Below, one piece after another: positions 7,851 to 16,919 of a DNA stretch of 64,000 nt. The translations under genes were made by a program, and so were the position numbers. Source of the stretch: Reyranella sp. (GTDB lineage: Bacteria; Pseudomonadota; Alphaproteobacteria; Reyranellales; Reyranellaceae); NCBI RefSeq assembly GCF_004297405.1, contig NZ_SCVC01000021.1, forward strand, positions 124,001 to 188,000. Direction: 5' to 3'. Numbering within the stretch: position 1 is the stretch's first letter; each line of letters opens with the position of its first letter. Below the pieces are notes generated by a model. That model did not search any database. It worked only from the letters and a program-made list of their open reading frames with translations, and had not been told where the DNA came from.

Positions 7851-9359
7851 ATGGAAGTTGTTGCTGGCCTGGCTCAGGGTTTCGCGGTCGCCTTCGACCC
7901 CATTAACCTTCTCTATTGTTTCATCGGCGTCTTCATCGGCACCCTGGTCGGCGTGCTGCCCGGCATCGGGCCGATCTCGGCCATGTCGCTGCTGCTACCG
8001 GTCACGCTCTCCGGGACGCCCGAGTCCGGCATCATCATGATGGCCGGTATCTACTACGGCTCCATGTATGGCGGCTCGACCACGGCCGTACTGGTGAACA
8101 TTCCGGGCGAGGCGGCCTCGGTCGTTACCTGCCTCGATGGTCATGAGATGGCCAAGCGCGGTCGCGCCGGCCCGGCGCTGGGCATCGCCGCCCTCGGCTC
8201 CTTCGCTGCCGGCACCTTCGCCATCATCGCGCTGATGCTGGTGGCGCCGATCCTGGCCAAGGTCGCCGTGGCGTTCGGTCCGCCGGAATATTTCAGTCTG
8301 ATGGTGCTCGGTCTCACCATCCTGTCGTTCCTGACGCAGGGGTCGATGGCCAAGGCGCTGCTGATGGCGGCGGTCGGCGTGGTGATCGGCCTGGTGGGCT
8401 TGGACCAGATCAATGCCATGCCGCGTCTGACCTTCGATCGCTTGGAGCTGGTCGACGGCATCGGCCTCGTGCCGGTGGTCATGGGCCTGTTCGGCGTCGC
8501 CGAGATCCTGAGCAACATCGAGCAGCAGATCCGCCGCGACATCGTGCAGTCGCGCATCGGCAGCCTGTGGCCTTCGCGCGAGGACCTGAAGGCGAGCGCC
8601 GGTCCGATCGGGCGTGGGACGCTCCTCGGGTTCCTGCTGGGTGTGCTGCCGGGTGGCGGCGCGGTGATCTCCTCCTTCGCCTCCTACGCCATCGAGAAGA
8701 AGCTTTCGCGCACGCCCGAGCGGTTCGGCAAGGGCGCCATCGAAGGCGTGGCGGGACCGGAAGCGGCCAACAACGCGGCGGCCGGCGGTGCCTTCATTCC
8801 GCTGATGACGCTCGGCATCCCGCCCAACGTCATCATGGCGCTGCTGCTGGGTGCTTTCATCATCCACGGCCTGCAGCCTGGGCCGCTGATGATGAGCCAG
8901 AATCCGGGGATCTTCTGGGGCATCATCGCCAGCATGTATGTCGGCAACATCATGTTGCTGGTGCTGAACATGCCGTTGATCGGCATGTGGGTGCAGGTAC
9001 TGAAGGCGCCCTACAAGATCCTGTTCCCGTTGATCCTGATGTTCTGCATCGTCGGCGTCTTCGCGTCGGGCAATGCGGTGTTCGACGTGTTCGTGATGAT
9101 CACCACCGGCGTGCTGGGCTACCTGATGCGCAAGTTCGGCTACGAGGCGGCGCCGCTGGTGCTGGCCTTCGTGCTTGGCCCGATGCTGGAGAACAACCTG
9201 CGCAAGGGGCTGATCCTGAGCGAGGGCAACTTCGACATCTTCGTCACCCGCCCGATCTCGCTGGCCTGTCTGGCCGTAGCGGCCCTGCTGCTCTTGGCGC
9301 CGCTCCTTCCCGCGCTCCGCAAGAAGCGCGAGAAGGTGGCACTCGACGTGACCGAGTAG
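7851..9359 (+). CDS. tctA: Tripartite tricarboxylate transporter large membrane subunit TctA
   Basis: This 502-residue inner-membrane permease has about 12 helices. It carries the family motif around GVLPGIGPISAMSLLLP near the N-terminus and a second similar LPGGGAVISSF loop in the middle, as expected for a duplicated transporter. With TctB and the Bug protein it forms a secondary, ion-coupled transporter for carboxylates. Its TAG stop abuts the stop of the convergent phytase-like gene; the two stops form the short palindrome TAGCTA with no bases between. The unit 5293-9359 is a complete transporter with a spare binding protein. Confidence 0.94.
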   Translation: MEVVAGLAQGFAVAFDPINLLYCFIGVFIGTLVGVLPGIGPISAMSLLLPVTLSGTPESGIIMMAGIYYGSMYGGSTTAVLVNIPGEAASVVTCLDGHEMAKRGRAGPALGIAALGSFAAGTFAIIALMLVAPILAKVAVAFGPPEYFSLMVLGLTILSFLTQGSMAKALLMAAVGVVIGLVGLDQINAMPRLTFDRLELVDGIGLVPVVMGLFGVAEILSNIEQQIRRDIVQSRIGSLWPSREDLKASAGPIGRGTLLGFLLGVLPGGGAVISSFASYAIEKKLSRTPERFGKGAIEGVAGPEAANNAAAGGAFIPLMTLGIPPNVIMALLLGAFIIHGLQPGPLMMSQNPGIFWGIIASMYVGNIMLLVLNMPLIGMWVQVLKAPYKILFPLILMFCIVGVFASGNAVFDVFVMITTGVLGYLMRKFGYEAAPLVLAFVLGPMLENNLRKGLILSEGNFDIFVTRPISLACLAVAALLLLAPLLPALRKKREKVALDVTE

Positions 9360-10730
9360 CTACTTCGCCTGCAGGAGGTCGGTGACCTTCAGCAGGATGA
9401 GCTCGTTATCGTCCGACTTGCCGAGCGCGCGACCCGACGAGAAGGGCAGGTTGTTGTCGTTGCCGACGATGATGCGGTCGCCGTCGATGATGTCGACATT
9501 CTCGATGGTGAAGAACGGGAAGGTGAGCTTGCCGTCCTTTCCGCCCTGACGGGCGACCTTGTTCGGGTCCTGGATATCCATCAGGTCGATGTAGCCCATC
9601 TTCTTCACGAAGCCGTCGGCATCGGCCTGGCCAAGATCGACCTTGTAGATGCGCTTGAACTTCGCTGGCACGTTGAAGCAATCGGGCTTCGGCGCCCCCG
9701 CGGGGCAAGCCTGCGCCGCATCGCCTTCGGTGTCGTCGCGCTCGATGATCAGGCCGCTATTGGCGTCGATCAGGTTGAAGTCGCCGATCGAATTAGTCGG
9801 TGCGTCGAGGGCGTACTTGTAGCTCTTGCCGGTGTACTCGCCCTTGGCGGTGTCGAACTCGAGGATGCGCAGGTAGCGCTTGCCGTCTTTCGCTTCGAGT
9901 TCGCCGGCCTCGGTCACCAGCGGGCCTTCGAGAAGGGGATAGAGGAACTTGCCGTCGGGCGAGGCGGCCATGCCCTCGAAGCCCTTGCTGCGCCGGACCT
10001 CGAACTTTACCGGACCGGGCGCGCCCGGCATGACGACTGCCGGATGATCGGGTGACCGCACTGGCTTGCCGTCGACCTTGGTCTCGACGACCTGCAGGAC
10101 CTTGCCGTTGCGGTCGGTTTTGATCAGGAACGGGCCGAACTCATCACCGAACCACAGCGTGTCGCCGATCGGCTGGATCGACTCGATGTCGAAGTCCGAG
10201 CCAGTCAGGTAACGCTTGGGCGTGTTCTCGTTGACGATGCGGAACGGCACCTTGCGATCGGGATCGTGCAGGAAGGTGGTGGAGACCCGCTCGACGGCGC
10301 CGCTCTTCCAGTCGGGCTTCAGCACATGGAACATCAGCATGGCGTCGGGCGAGTTGGCCTTGGACCCGAAGCCATTGTCGGTCAGCGTGAGGAAGCTGCC
10401 GTCCTTCAGGTTCTTGATGCCCGACAGGCCCTGCACCGGCTGACCCTTGAGCGGCAGGCTAAGGCCGGTGGGGCGGGGCGCGGCCTTGTCCGACAGGGCG
10501 GAGAAGGCCTGGACGCTCTCGGGCGTGTCCACGCGCTGTCCTGCCGGCCCGGCATAGCGGCCGGAAATCTGCAGTTCCTGCGGCGCATCGGCCGGCGCCG
10601 GCACCAGGGTCATCGCCGGCAGCACAACATGGCCTTCCAGCGTCGCCGGAAACTTGGTCTGAGCTGACGCGGGGAAGGCGGCCAGCATGAGAGCTGCCAG
10701 GGAGGCGCCGAGAAGCAGGTTTGTTCGCAT
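9360..10730 (-). CDS. Exported phytase-like / esterase-like protein
   Basis: The 456-residue product has a clear Sec signal peptide (hydrophobic residues 4-20, cut near SAQ at about 24). Its body resembles the phytase-like beta-propeller family often named esterase-like activity of phytase. Recognisable pieces are GLSGIKNLKDGSFLTLTDNG, a FDIESIQPIGDTLWFGDEFGPF block with acidic residues suited to Ca2+ binding, and GFEGMAASPDG. It probably acts in the periplasm or outside on organic phosphate or esters; the substrate is not established. It is divergent from a PhoX-like gene, which supports a phosphate-scavenging role by context. Confidence 0.82.
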   Translation of the reverse strand: MRTNLLLGASLAALMLAAFPASAQTKFPATLEGHVVLPAMTLVPAPADAPQELQISGRYAGPAGQRVDTPESVQAFSALSDKAAPRPTGLSLPLKGQPVQGLSGIKNLKDGSFLTLTDNGFGSKANSPDAMLMFHVLKPDWKSGAVERVSTTFLHDPDRKVPFRIVNENTPKRYLTGSDFDIESIQPIGDTLWFGDEFGPFLIKTDRNGKVLQVVETKVDGKPVRSPDHPAVVMPGAPGPVKFEVRRSKGFEGMAASPDGKFLYPLLEGPLVTEAGELEAKDGKRYLRILEFDTAKGEYTGKSYKYALDAPTNSIGDFNLIDANSGLIIERDDTEGDAAQACPAGAPKPDCFNVPAKFKRIYKVDLGQADADGFVKKMGYIDLMDIQDPNKVARQGGKDGKLTFPFFTIENVDIIDGDRIIVGNDNNLPFSSGRALGKSDDNELILLKVTDLLQAK

Positions 10731-10816
10731 GTTTTTCTCTTCAGAGGATGTGACGTCTGCCTGCTACAGACATCGCGCTACGGTTTGCTGACGGTCCTTG
10801 TGGATCGTGCCGCGTG

Positions 10817-10854
10817 GCGGCCAAGATCGTAATGGAAACGACATCTTTGGCCGC
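10817..10854. promoter_or_regulatory. Imperfect inverted repeat between divergent phosphatase genes
   Basis: GCGGCCAAGAT and ATCTTTGGCCGC face each other across about 15 bases, with one base unpaired. The repeat lies in the space shared by the phytase-like and PhoX-like genes, where both promoters must be. It does not look like the direct-repeat PhoB box. It could be an operator or simply a hairpin in the leader. Confidence 0.3.
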
Positions 10855-10885
10855 TACCCAGATGGCCTGCTGTCCAGGAGATTGC

Positions 10886-12817
10886 ATGAGTGCCCCCAAG
10901 GACGACTTCATCGATCCCGACGATGTCGGCGTGAATGTCAGCGGCGAGCCCTCGATTGGCGAGCTGATCGAGCGGCGTCTCAATCGGCGCGATGCGCTAC
11001 GCGGATTCGCCGGCCTCGGCGCGGTTGCCGCACTCGGCAATCCTTTCAGCGTGTCGACGGCGGAGGCGCAGGCGGCCGGTCCGTCGTCGCTCACCTTCAA
11101 GGAGCTGGCTCACACGCTCGACGCGACGCAGCACGTGTCCGAAGGCTACGACATGCAGGTGCTGATCCGCTGGGGCGATCCAATCCTCGCCGGTGCGCCG
11201 GCCTTCGATCCAGCGGAGCTTACGGCTGCGGCTCAGGAAAAGCAGTTCGGCTACAACAACGACTATCTCGGCCTCTATCCGGTGCCGGCCGGCAGCGGCA
11301 GCGGCGACCGCTTCCTGATGGTCGCCAACCACGAATACACTAATCCCAACCTGATGTTCGCGGGCCTTGGCAGCGGCAGAGATGCCGCTCTGAAGGCCTC
11401 GAAGGAACAGGTCGCCATCGAGATGGCGTCCGTTGGCGGCGCGGTCATCGAGATCGCGCGCGACGGCAGTGGCTGGAAGGTGGTGCCCGACAGCAAGTTC
11501 GCGCGCCGCATCACCGCCACGACAGCGATGGAATTCTCCGGTCCGGCCGCCGGTCACGACAAGCTCAAGACTTCGGCCGATCCGGCCGGCACCAAGGTTT
11601 TCGGCACGTTCGGCAATTGTGCGGGCGGCAGCACGCCGTGGGGCACGTGGCTGACCTGCGAGGAAAACTTCAACTTCTACTTTGGCGGCGACCCGGCGAA
11701 GCTGGCGGATGCCGAACTCGCCAAGCGCTATGGCGTCGGCCGGGCGGCCAATGCCTGGAGCAGGCATGTCGATCGCTTCGACTTCGACAAGGAGCCGAAC
11801 GAGCCTAACCGGTTTGGCTGGGTGGTCGAGATCGATCCCTACGATCCCACCTCGACGCCAATCAAGCGCACCGCACTCGGCCGCTTCAAGCACGAGGGTT
11901 GCACCTACGCTCTCGCCAAGGATGGGCGGGTGGTCTTCTACAGCGGCGACGACGAGCGCTTCGAGTATGTCTACCGGTTCGTCACTTCCAGGCCGTGGAA
12001 TCCCAACGACCGAGCCGCGAACAAGAACCTGCTGGACGACGGCACGCTGTCGGTCGCACGTTTCAACGCTGACGGAAAAGTCGAATGGCTGCCGCTTGTC
12101 CAGGGGCAGGGGCCACTGACCGCGGAGAATGGCTTTGCGACTCAAGGCGATGTTCTAGTGAAGACGCGGCTCGCCGCCGATCTCCTGAAGCCCACACCAA
12201 TGGACCGGCCGGAGGACATCGAAACCAATCCCGTGAACGGCCGCGTCTACGTCGTGTTGACCAATAACGGTCTGCGCAAAGCCGACCAGGTCGACAGGGC
12301 CAATCCGCGAGCGGTCAACGATCACGGCCACATTCTGGAGATCGCGCCCAAGGACGGCGACCACGCGTCCGCCGAAGGGACGTGGTCGATCTTCCTGCTG
12401 GCCGGTAAGCCCGGGCAGGATGCCGGCGCGCGCTACCATCGCGCGACGTCTGATAACGGCTGGTTGAGCTGCCCCGACAACATCGCCTTCGACAGCAAAG
12501 GGCGTATCTGGATCGTGACCGACGGTGCCCCGAGCGCCGCGGGTGTCGCCGACGGCGTCTATGGCGCCGATACGACGGGCTTCGGACGGGCCCTCACACG
12601 TTGCTTCTATCAGGCTCCGACTGGTGCCGAGGTGTGCGGGCCGATCTTCACACCGGACGACAGCACGCTCTTCCTCGCCATCCAGCATCCCGGCGAGGAC
12701 AGGGGATCGACGTTCGAGAAGCCCTCGACGCGCTGGCCCGACTTCAAGGACAACACGCCGCCGCGCCCCTCGGTGATCGCTATCACTAGGAAGGGCGGCG
12801 GGACGATCGGGTCCTGA
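10886..12817 (+). CDS. PhoX-family (DUF839) phosphatase-like protein
   Basis: The 643-residue product matches the PhoX/DUF839 family of Tat-exported, Ca2+/Fe-dependent alkaline phosphatases. A twin-arginine signal is seen near residues 36-60 (NRRDALRGFAGLGAVAAL, ending AEAQA). Family segments include ANHEYTNP, a GGSTPWGTWLTCEEN block with the metal-linked Cys and Glu, VEIDPYDP, FKHEGCTYA and SCPDNIAFDSKG. The ATG at 10886 is preferred over an upstream ATG at 10814 because CCAGGAG lies just before it. Activity on phosphomonoesters is likely but other PhoX-like proteins remain untested. Confidence 0.87.
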   Translation: MSAPKDDFIDPDDVGVNVSGEPSIGELIERRLNRRDALRGFAGLGAVAALGNPFSVSTAEAQAAGPSSLTFKELAHTLDATQHVSEGYDMQVLIRWGDPILAGAPAFDPAELTAAAQEKQFGYNNDYLGLYPVPAGSGSGDRFLMVANHEYTNPNLMFAGLGSGRDAALKASKEQVAIEMASVGGAVIEIARDGSGWKVVPDSKFARRITATTAMEFSGPAAGHDKLKTSADPAGTKVFGTFGNCAGGSTPWGTWLTCEENFNFYFGGDPAKLADAELAKRYGVGRAANAWSRHVDRFDFDKEPNEPNRFGWVVEIDPYDPTSTPIKRTALGRFKHEGCTYALAKDGRVVFYSGDDERFEYVYRFVTSRPWNPNDRAANKNLLDDGTLSVARFNADGKVEWLPLVQGQGPLTAENGFATQGDVLVKTRLAADLLKPTPMDRPEDIETNPVNGRVYVVLTNNGLRKADQVDRANPRAVNDHGHILEIAPKDGDHASAEGTWSIFLLAGKPGQDAGARYHRATSDNGWLSCPDNIAFDSKGRIWIVTDGAPSAAGVADGVYGADTTGFGRALTRCFYQAPTGAEVCGPIFTPDDSTLFLAIQHPGEDRGSTFEKPSTRWPDFKDNTPPRPSVIAITRKGGGTIGS

Positions 12818-12820
12818 TAT

Positions 12821-13918
12821 CTAGACGTTGAAGCGGAAGTGGAAGACGTCGCCGTCCTTGACCGCGTAGTCCTTGCCTTCGAGGCGGAGCTTGCCGGCAT
12901 CGCGCGCGCCCGCTTCGCCATTCAACGTGACGTAGTCGTCGTAGGCGATGGTCTCGGCACGGATGAAGCCCTTCTCGAAGTCGGTATGGATGACACCGGC
13001 CGCTTCCGGCGCCTTGGCGTCGCGGTGCACCGTCCAGGCGCGCGCTTCCTTTGGACCGACGGTGAAGAACGTCACGAGGTCGAGCAGCCCATAGCCCGCC
13101 CGCACCACGCGCGCGAGGCCCGTCTCCTTGAGGCCGAGCGATGCGAGATAGTCGCTCTGGTCCTCCGCCGGCAGCTGCGCCACCTCGGCCTCGATGGCCG
13201 CCGAGATCACGACCGATGGCATGCCGCGTGACTTCGCAAAGGCCTCGGCCTTGGCGCTGTGCTCGTTGCCGGTGGCAGCCGAGGCTTCCTCGACGTTCAG
13301 CACGTACATCATCGGCTTGCCCGTGATGAGCTGCAGTCGCGCGAAGACCGGCCGCTCGTCGTCGCTGATCTCGGTCTCGCGGGCGGCCTTGCCGTCGCGC
13401 AGGTTGATCAGAACCTTCTTCACGACCGGGGCTTCGGCGGCGGCTTCTTTGTCGCCGCCCTTGGCACGCTTCTCGAGGGCGGGCAGGCGCTTCTCGAGGC
13501 TGTCGAGATCGGCGAGCATCAGCTCGGTTTCGACGATTTCGGCATCGCGCACCGGGTCGACGTTGCCCGAGACGTGCGTCACGTCACCGTCCTCGAAGCA
13601 GCGCAGCACGTGCGCGATGGCGTCGACCTCGCGGATATTGCCCAGGAACTGGTTACCCAGCCCTTCGCCGCGCGAGGCGCCCTTCACCAGGCCCGCGATG
13701 TCGACGAATTCGAGCTGCGTATTGATGATCTTGGCCGAGCTCGCGATGCCCGCGAGCTTGTCCAGCCGCGGATCGGGCACGGCGACGCGGCCGACATTCG
13801 GCTCGATGGTGCAGAACGGATAGTTGGCCGCCTGCGCTGCCTGCGTGGCCGTGAGCGCATTGAACAGGGTCGACTTGCCGACATTGGGCAGCCCGACGAT
13901 TCCGCAGTTGAAACCCAT
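12821..13918 (-). CDS. ychF: Redox-regulated ATPase YchF (Obg-like)
   Basis: This 365-residue cytosolic P-loop protein has a Walker A of GLPNVGKST at about residues 9-17, a DIAGLVKGAS switch II segment and the NVEE sequence in place of the NKxD guanine motif, which explains the preference of YchF for ATP. A coiled-coil insertion and a C-terminal TGS domain follow, ending DVFHFRFNV. YchF associates with ribosomes and is implicated in stress and redox response. It follows pth after 3 bases and is the last gene of a four-gene translation/nucleotide unit. Confidence 0.97.
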   Translation of the reverse strand: MGFNCGIVGLPNVGKSTLFNALTATQAAQAANYPFCTIEPNVGRVAVPDPRLDKLAGIASSAKIINTQLEFVDIAGLVKGASRGEGLGNQFLGNIREVDAIAHVLRCFEDGDVTHVSGNVDPVRDAEIVETELMLADLDSLEKRLPALEKRAKGGDKEAAAEAPVVKKVLINLRDGKAARETEISDDERPVFARLQLITGKPMMYVLNVEEASAATGNEHSAKAEAFAKSRGMPSVVISAAIEAEVAQLPAEDQSDYLASLGLKETGLARVVRAGYGLLDLVTFFTVGPKEARAWTVHRDAKAPEAAGVIHTDFEKGFIRAETIAYDDYVTLNGEAGARDAGKLRLEGKDYAVKDGDVFHFRFNV

Positions 13919-13921
13919 GAT

Positions 13922-14545
13922 CTACTCTTTGATGTCCAGCCTGGGCGGAAGATTAGGAGGCGGCGCGAGATGCGCCACCCGGCTCATGTATTTCTCGTCG
14001 GCCTTGGCGCCACCTTCGACCAGCAGCGCCGATTCCTCGGCGAGTGCGTTCAGTACCTTGGGCAGCCAACCCGTCTTGGAGTCGCGCTCGTCGGGCTCGA
14101 AATCGCGCAGCACCCAATGCAGCACGAGATCCTTGTGGCCAGGATGGCCGATGCCGATGCGAACGCGGCGATAGTCCTTGCCGACATGGGCGTCGATGTC
14201 GCGCAGGCCGTTATGGCCCCCGGCGCCGCCGCCCTTCTTCATGCGTACCCGTCCGGGTGCAATATCGAGTTCGTCGTGGAACACCACGACGCGGTCGAGC
14301 GGGACCTTGAGGAAGCGCACGGCTTCGCCTACCGCCTTGCTCGACTCGTTCATGAAGGTCATCGGTTTCAGCGCGATGACGCGCTCGCCGCCGAGATGTC
14401 CCTCGGCCACTTCGCCGTGAAAGCGGGTGCGCCATGGCGAGAAAACACGGCGGCGGACGATCTCGTCCACCGCCATGAATCCAACGTTGTGCCGGTGCCC
14501 CGCATAGCGTGGCCCGGGATTGCCGAGCCCGACCAGCAGGAGCAT
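13922..14545 (-). CDS. pth: Peptidyl-tRNA hydrolase
   Basis: This 207-residue cytosolic enzyme releases peptides from stalled peptidyl-tRNA so the tRNA can be reused. Signature residues are visible: Asn in GLGNPG, the catalytic His in RHNVGF, and the FHDELD and [13 protein letters not shown] motifs. The length is normal. It lies between rplY and ychF, with 27 and 3 base gaps, the usual alphaproteobacterial order. Confidence 0.97.
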   Translation of the reverse strand: MLLLVGLGNPGPRYAGHRHNVGFMAVDEIVRRRVFSPWRTRFHGEVAEGHLGGERVIALKPMTFMNESSKAVGEAVRFLKVPLDRVVVFHDELDIAPGRVRMKKGGGAGGHNGLRDIDAHVGKDYRRVRIGIGHPGHKDLVLHWVLRDFEPDERDSKTGWLPKVLNALAEESALLVEGGAKADEKYMSRVAHLAPPPNLPPRLDIKE

Positions 14546-14572
14546 CGACCGAGCGGTACCTTCGCCCGCTGC

Positions 14573-15265
14573 TTACTTCTTGGCCGGAGCCGGTGCCTTG
14601 GCACCAGCTGCCGGAGCCGCCGCTGCACCAGCCGCCGGAGCCGCTGCTGCACCTTCGGCCGGCGCTGCCGCGCCCGCATCCGTCGTCGTTTCGCGCACCA
14701 CGGTCGGTGCGGCAATCGACGCCACGGTGGCGTTGTTGTCGCGAGTCACCACGCGCACGCCCTCGGGAATGGCGAGGGTCGACATGTGGATCGAGTGGCC
14801 GATCTCGAGGCCGGTCAGATCGACCTCGAAGAACTCCGGAATCTTGTCGGCCTTGGTGCGCACGGTGATTTCGTGCAGCACGACGTTCAACACGCCGCCG
14901 CGCTTGATGCCGGGAGATGCCACTTCGTTCCTGAAGTGAACGGGCACCTGCACGGTGATGATCGAGTCGGGCCCGATCCGCAGGAAGTCGAGATGGAGGG
15001 GCTTGTCCGTCACCGGATCGACCTGGACGTCACGCGGCAGGACGTCGAAGTCCGTACCGTCGACGGCAATCTTGAGCCGGTGGTTGAAGTAGCCTTCCTT
15101 TTGCAGCTCGCGCTCGATCGTCTTGGGTTCGACCGCGATCATGACGGGAGGCTGCTTGTCGCCGTAGATCACGGCGGGAATCAGTCCTTCGCGACGACTG
15201 GAACGGGCGCCCCCTTTGCCGGCCCGATCCCGCATCTTCGCGACGACCTTTGTCGTCTCTGCCAT
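14573..15265 (-). CDS. rplY: 50S ribosomal protein L25, general stress (CTC) type
   Basis: The 230-residue protein binds 5S rRNA through an N-terminal L25 domain (about 1-95) and has a C-terminal TL5/CTC beta domain (about 96-190). The last 40 or so residues are a low-complexity tail of Ala, Pro and Gly (repeats like AAAAPAAGA) ending in lysines. The ATG at 15265 is chosen because AAGGAG lies a few bases before it and MAETTKVVAKMR is a normal start; the longer frame adds residues with no family match. It is followed by pth. Confidence 0.95.
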   Translation of the reverse strand: MAETTKVVAKMRDRAGKGGARSSRREGLIPAVIYGDKQPPVMIAVEPKTIERELQKEGYFNHRLKIAVDGTDFDVLPRDVQVDPVTDKPLHLDFLRIGPDSIITVQVPVHFRNEVASPGIKRGGVLNVVLHEITVRTKADKIPEFFEVDLTGLEIGHSIHMSTLAIPEGVRVVTRDNNATVASIAAPTVVRETTTDAGAAAPAEGAAAAPAAGAAAAPAAGAKAPAPAKK

Positions 15266-15352
15266 CTCACTTCTCCTTGGGTTGCTCTCTTTTATCGCGG
15301 CGTGGCCTCCAGGGGTGCCCAACGCCGGATCTCTTGAAACTCCTAGAAACTC

Positions 15353-16285
<933 letters not shown>

Positions 16286-16400
16286 ATCGCGCCCCTTGCG
16301 CCGGGACGGGACCTCGTTAAGCCGTTGATATAAAACGACAAAACGGCCATCCCCGGCCGCGACGGGGCGGAACATACCAATGAGTCCCGCCGCTGTAAAC

Positions 16401-16420
16401 GCCCTGAAATACGGGCTTTT
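16401..16420. terminator. Weak hairpin downstream of the RidA-like gene
   Basis: GCCC and GGGC are separated by 8 bases, with TTTTT on the plus-strand side and GTTT on the minus-strand side. It lies between the minus-strand RidA-like gene and prs and may reduce read-through into prs. The stem is short and the T tract faces the wrong way for the known gene, so support is low. Confidence 0.25.
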
Positions 16421-16433
16421 TAGCGCGCCCGAT

Positions 16434-16919
16434 TCACTTCTTCTGCGGGGCGTAGAAGACGCTGTCGATCTCGATCAGGTCGTCATCGAACAATCGACGG
16501 ACCTCGACCATGGTCCGCGGCGGATAGGGTGGCTTGCCCCAGAGTTCGGCCTGCACCTTGTCGACCAGCGGCGCCACCCGCTTGAGGTCGCTGACATAGA
16601 CCGTGAGCCGCACGCAGTCCTGCAGGCTGGCGCCTTCCGATTGGGCAATCGTCCTGATGTTGAGGAACGCCTGCCGGACGCGCGCCTCGGCATCCGGCAC
16701 CAGCTTGTTGGTCGCAGGATCGACGCCCTGCATGCCCGCAACGAAGACGAGGTCGCCCGCGCGTGTTCCGAGGCTCCAAGTGCCTTCCACCTTGATGGCG
16801 CCCGGCGGATCGAGCGTTTTCACGCCATTGGGCGATTGTGCGGACGATTGCGCAGCGGCGATGCCGATCGACATCGCGGCGACCGTTGCGACCAGTCCGT
16901 AGGAGGCGAAGCGGCTCAC
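16434..16919 (-). CDS. Exported RidA/YjgF-like protein
   Basis: The 161-residue product carries a signal peptide (hydrophobic stretch in the first 25 residues, ending near AAAQSSAQ) before a RidA-type domain. Classic RidA deaminates reactive enamine/imine intermediates in the cytosol. This one has the [16 protein letters not shown] and LTVYVSDL segments but appears exported. It lacks the classic C-terminal P-x-R-S end; the conserved Arg is in the YPPRTMVEV segment and a Glu lies near the end. The GTG start at 16919 overlaps the M81 peptidase stop (GTGA), so translation is likely coupled. Confidence 0.82.
   Translation of the reverse strand: MSRFASYGLVATVAAMSIGIAAAQSSAQSPNGVKTLDPPGAIKVEGTWSLGTRAGDLVFVAGMQGVDPATNKLVPDAEARVRQAFLNIRTIAQSEGASLQDCVRLTVYVSDLKRVAPLVDKVQAELWGKPPYPPRTMVEVRRLFDDDLIEIDSVFYAPQKK

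Noticed and set aside
13259-15337. 692-codon open frame opposite ychF, pth and rplY
   Set aside because: It spans three well-supported genes on the other strand and has no recognisable domain; a compositional shadow.
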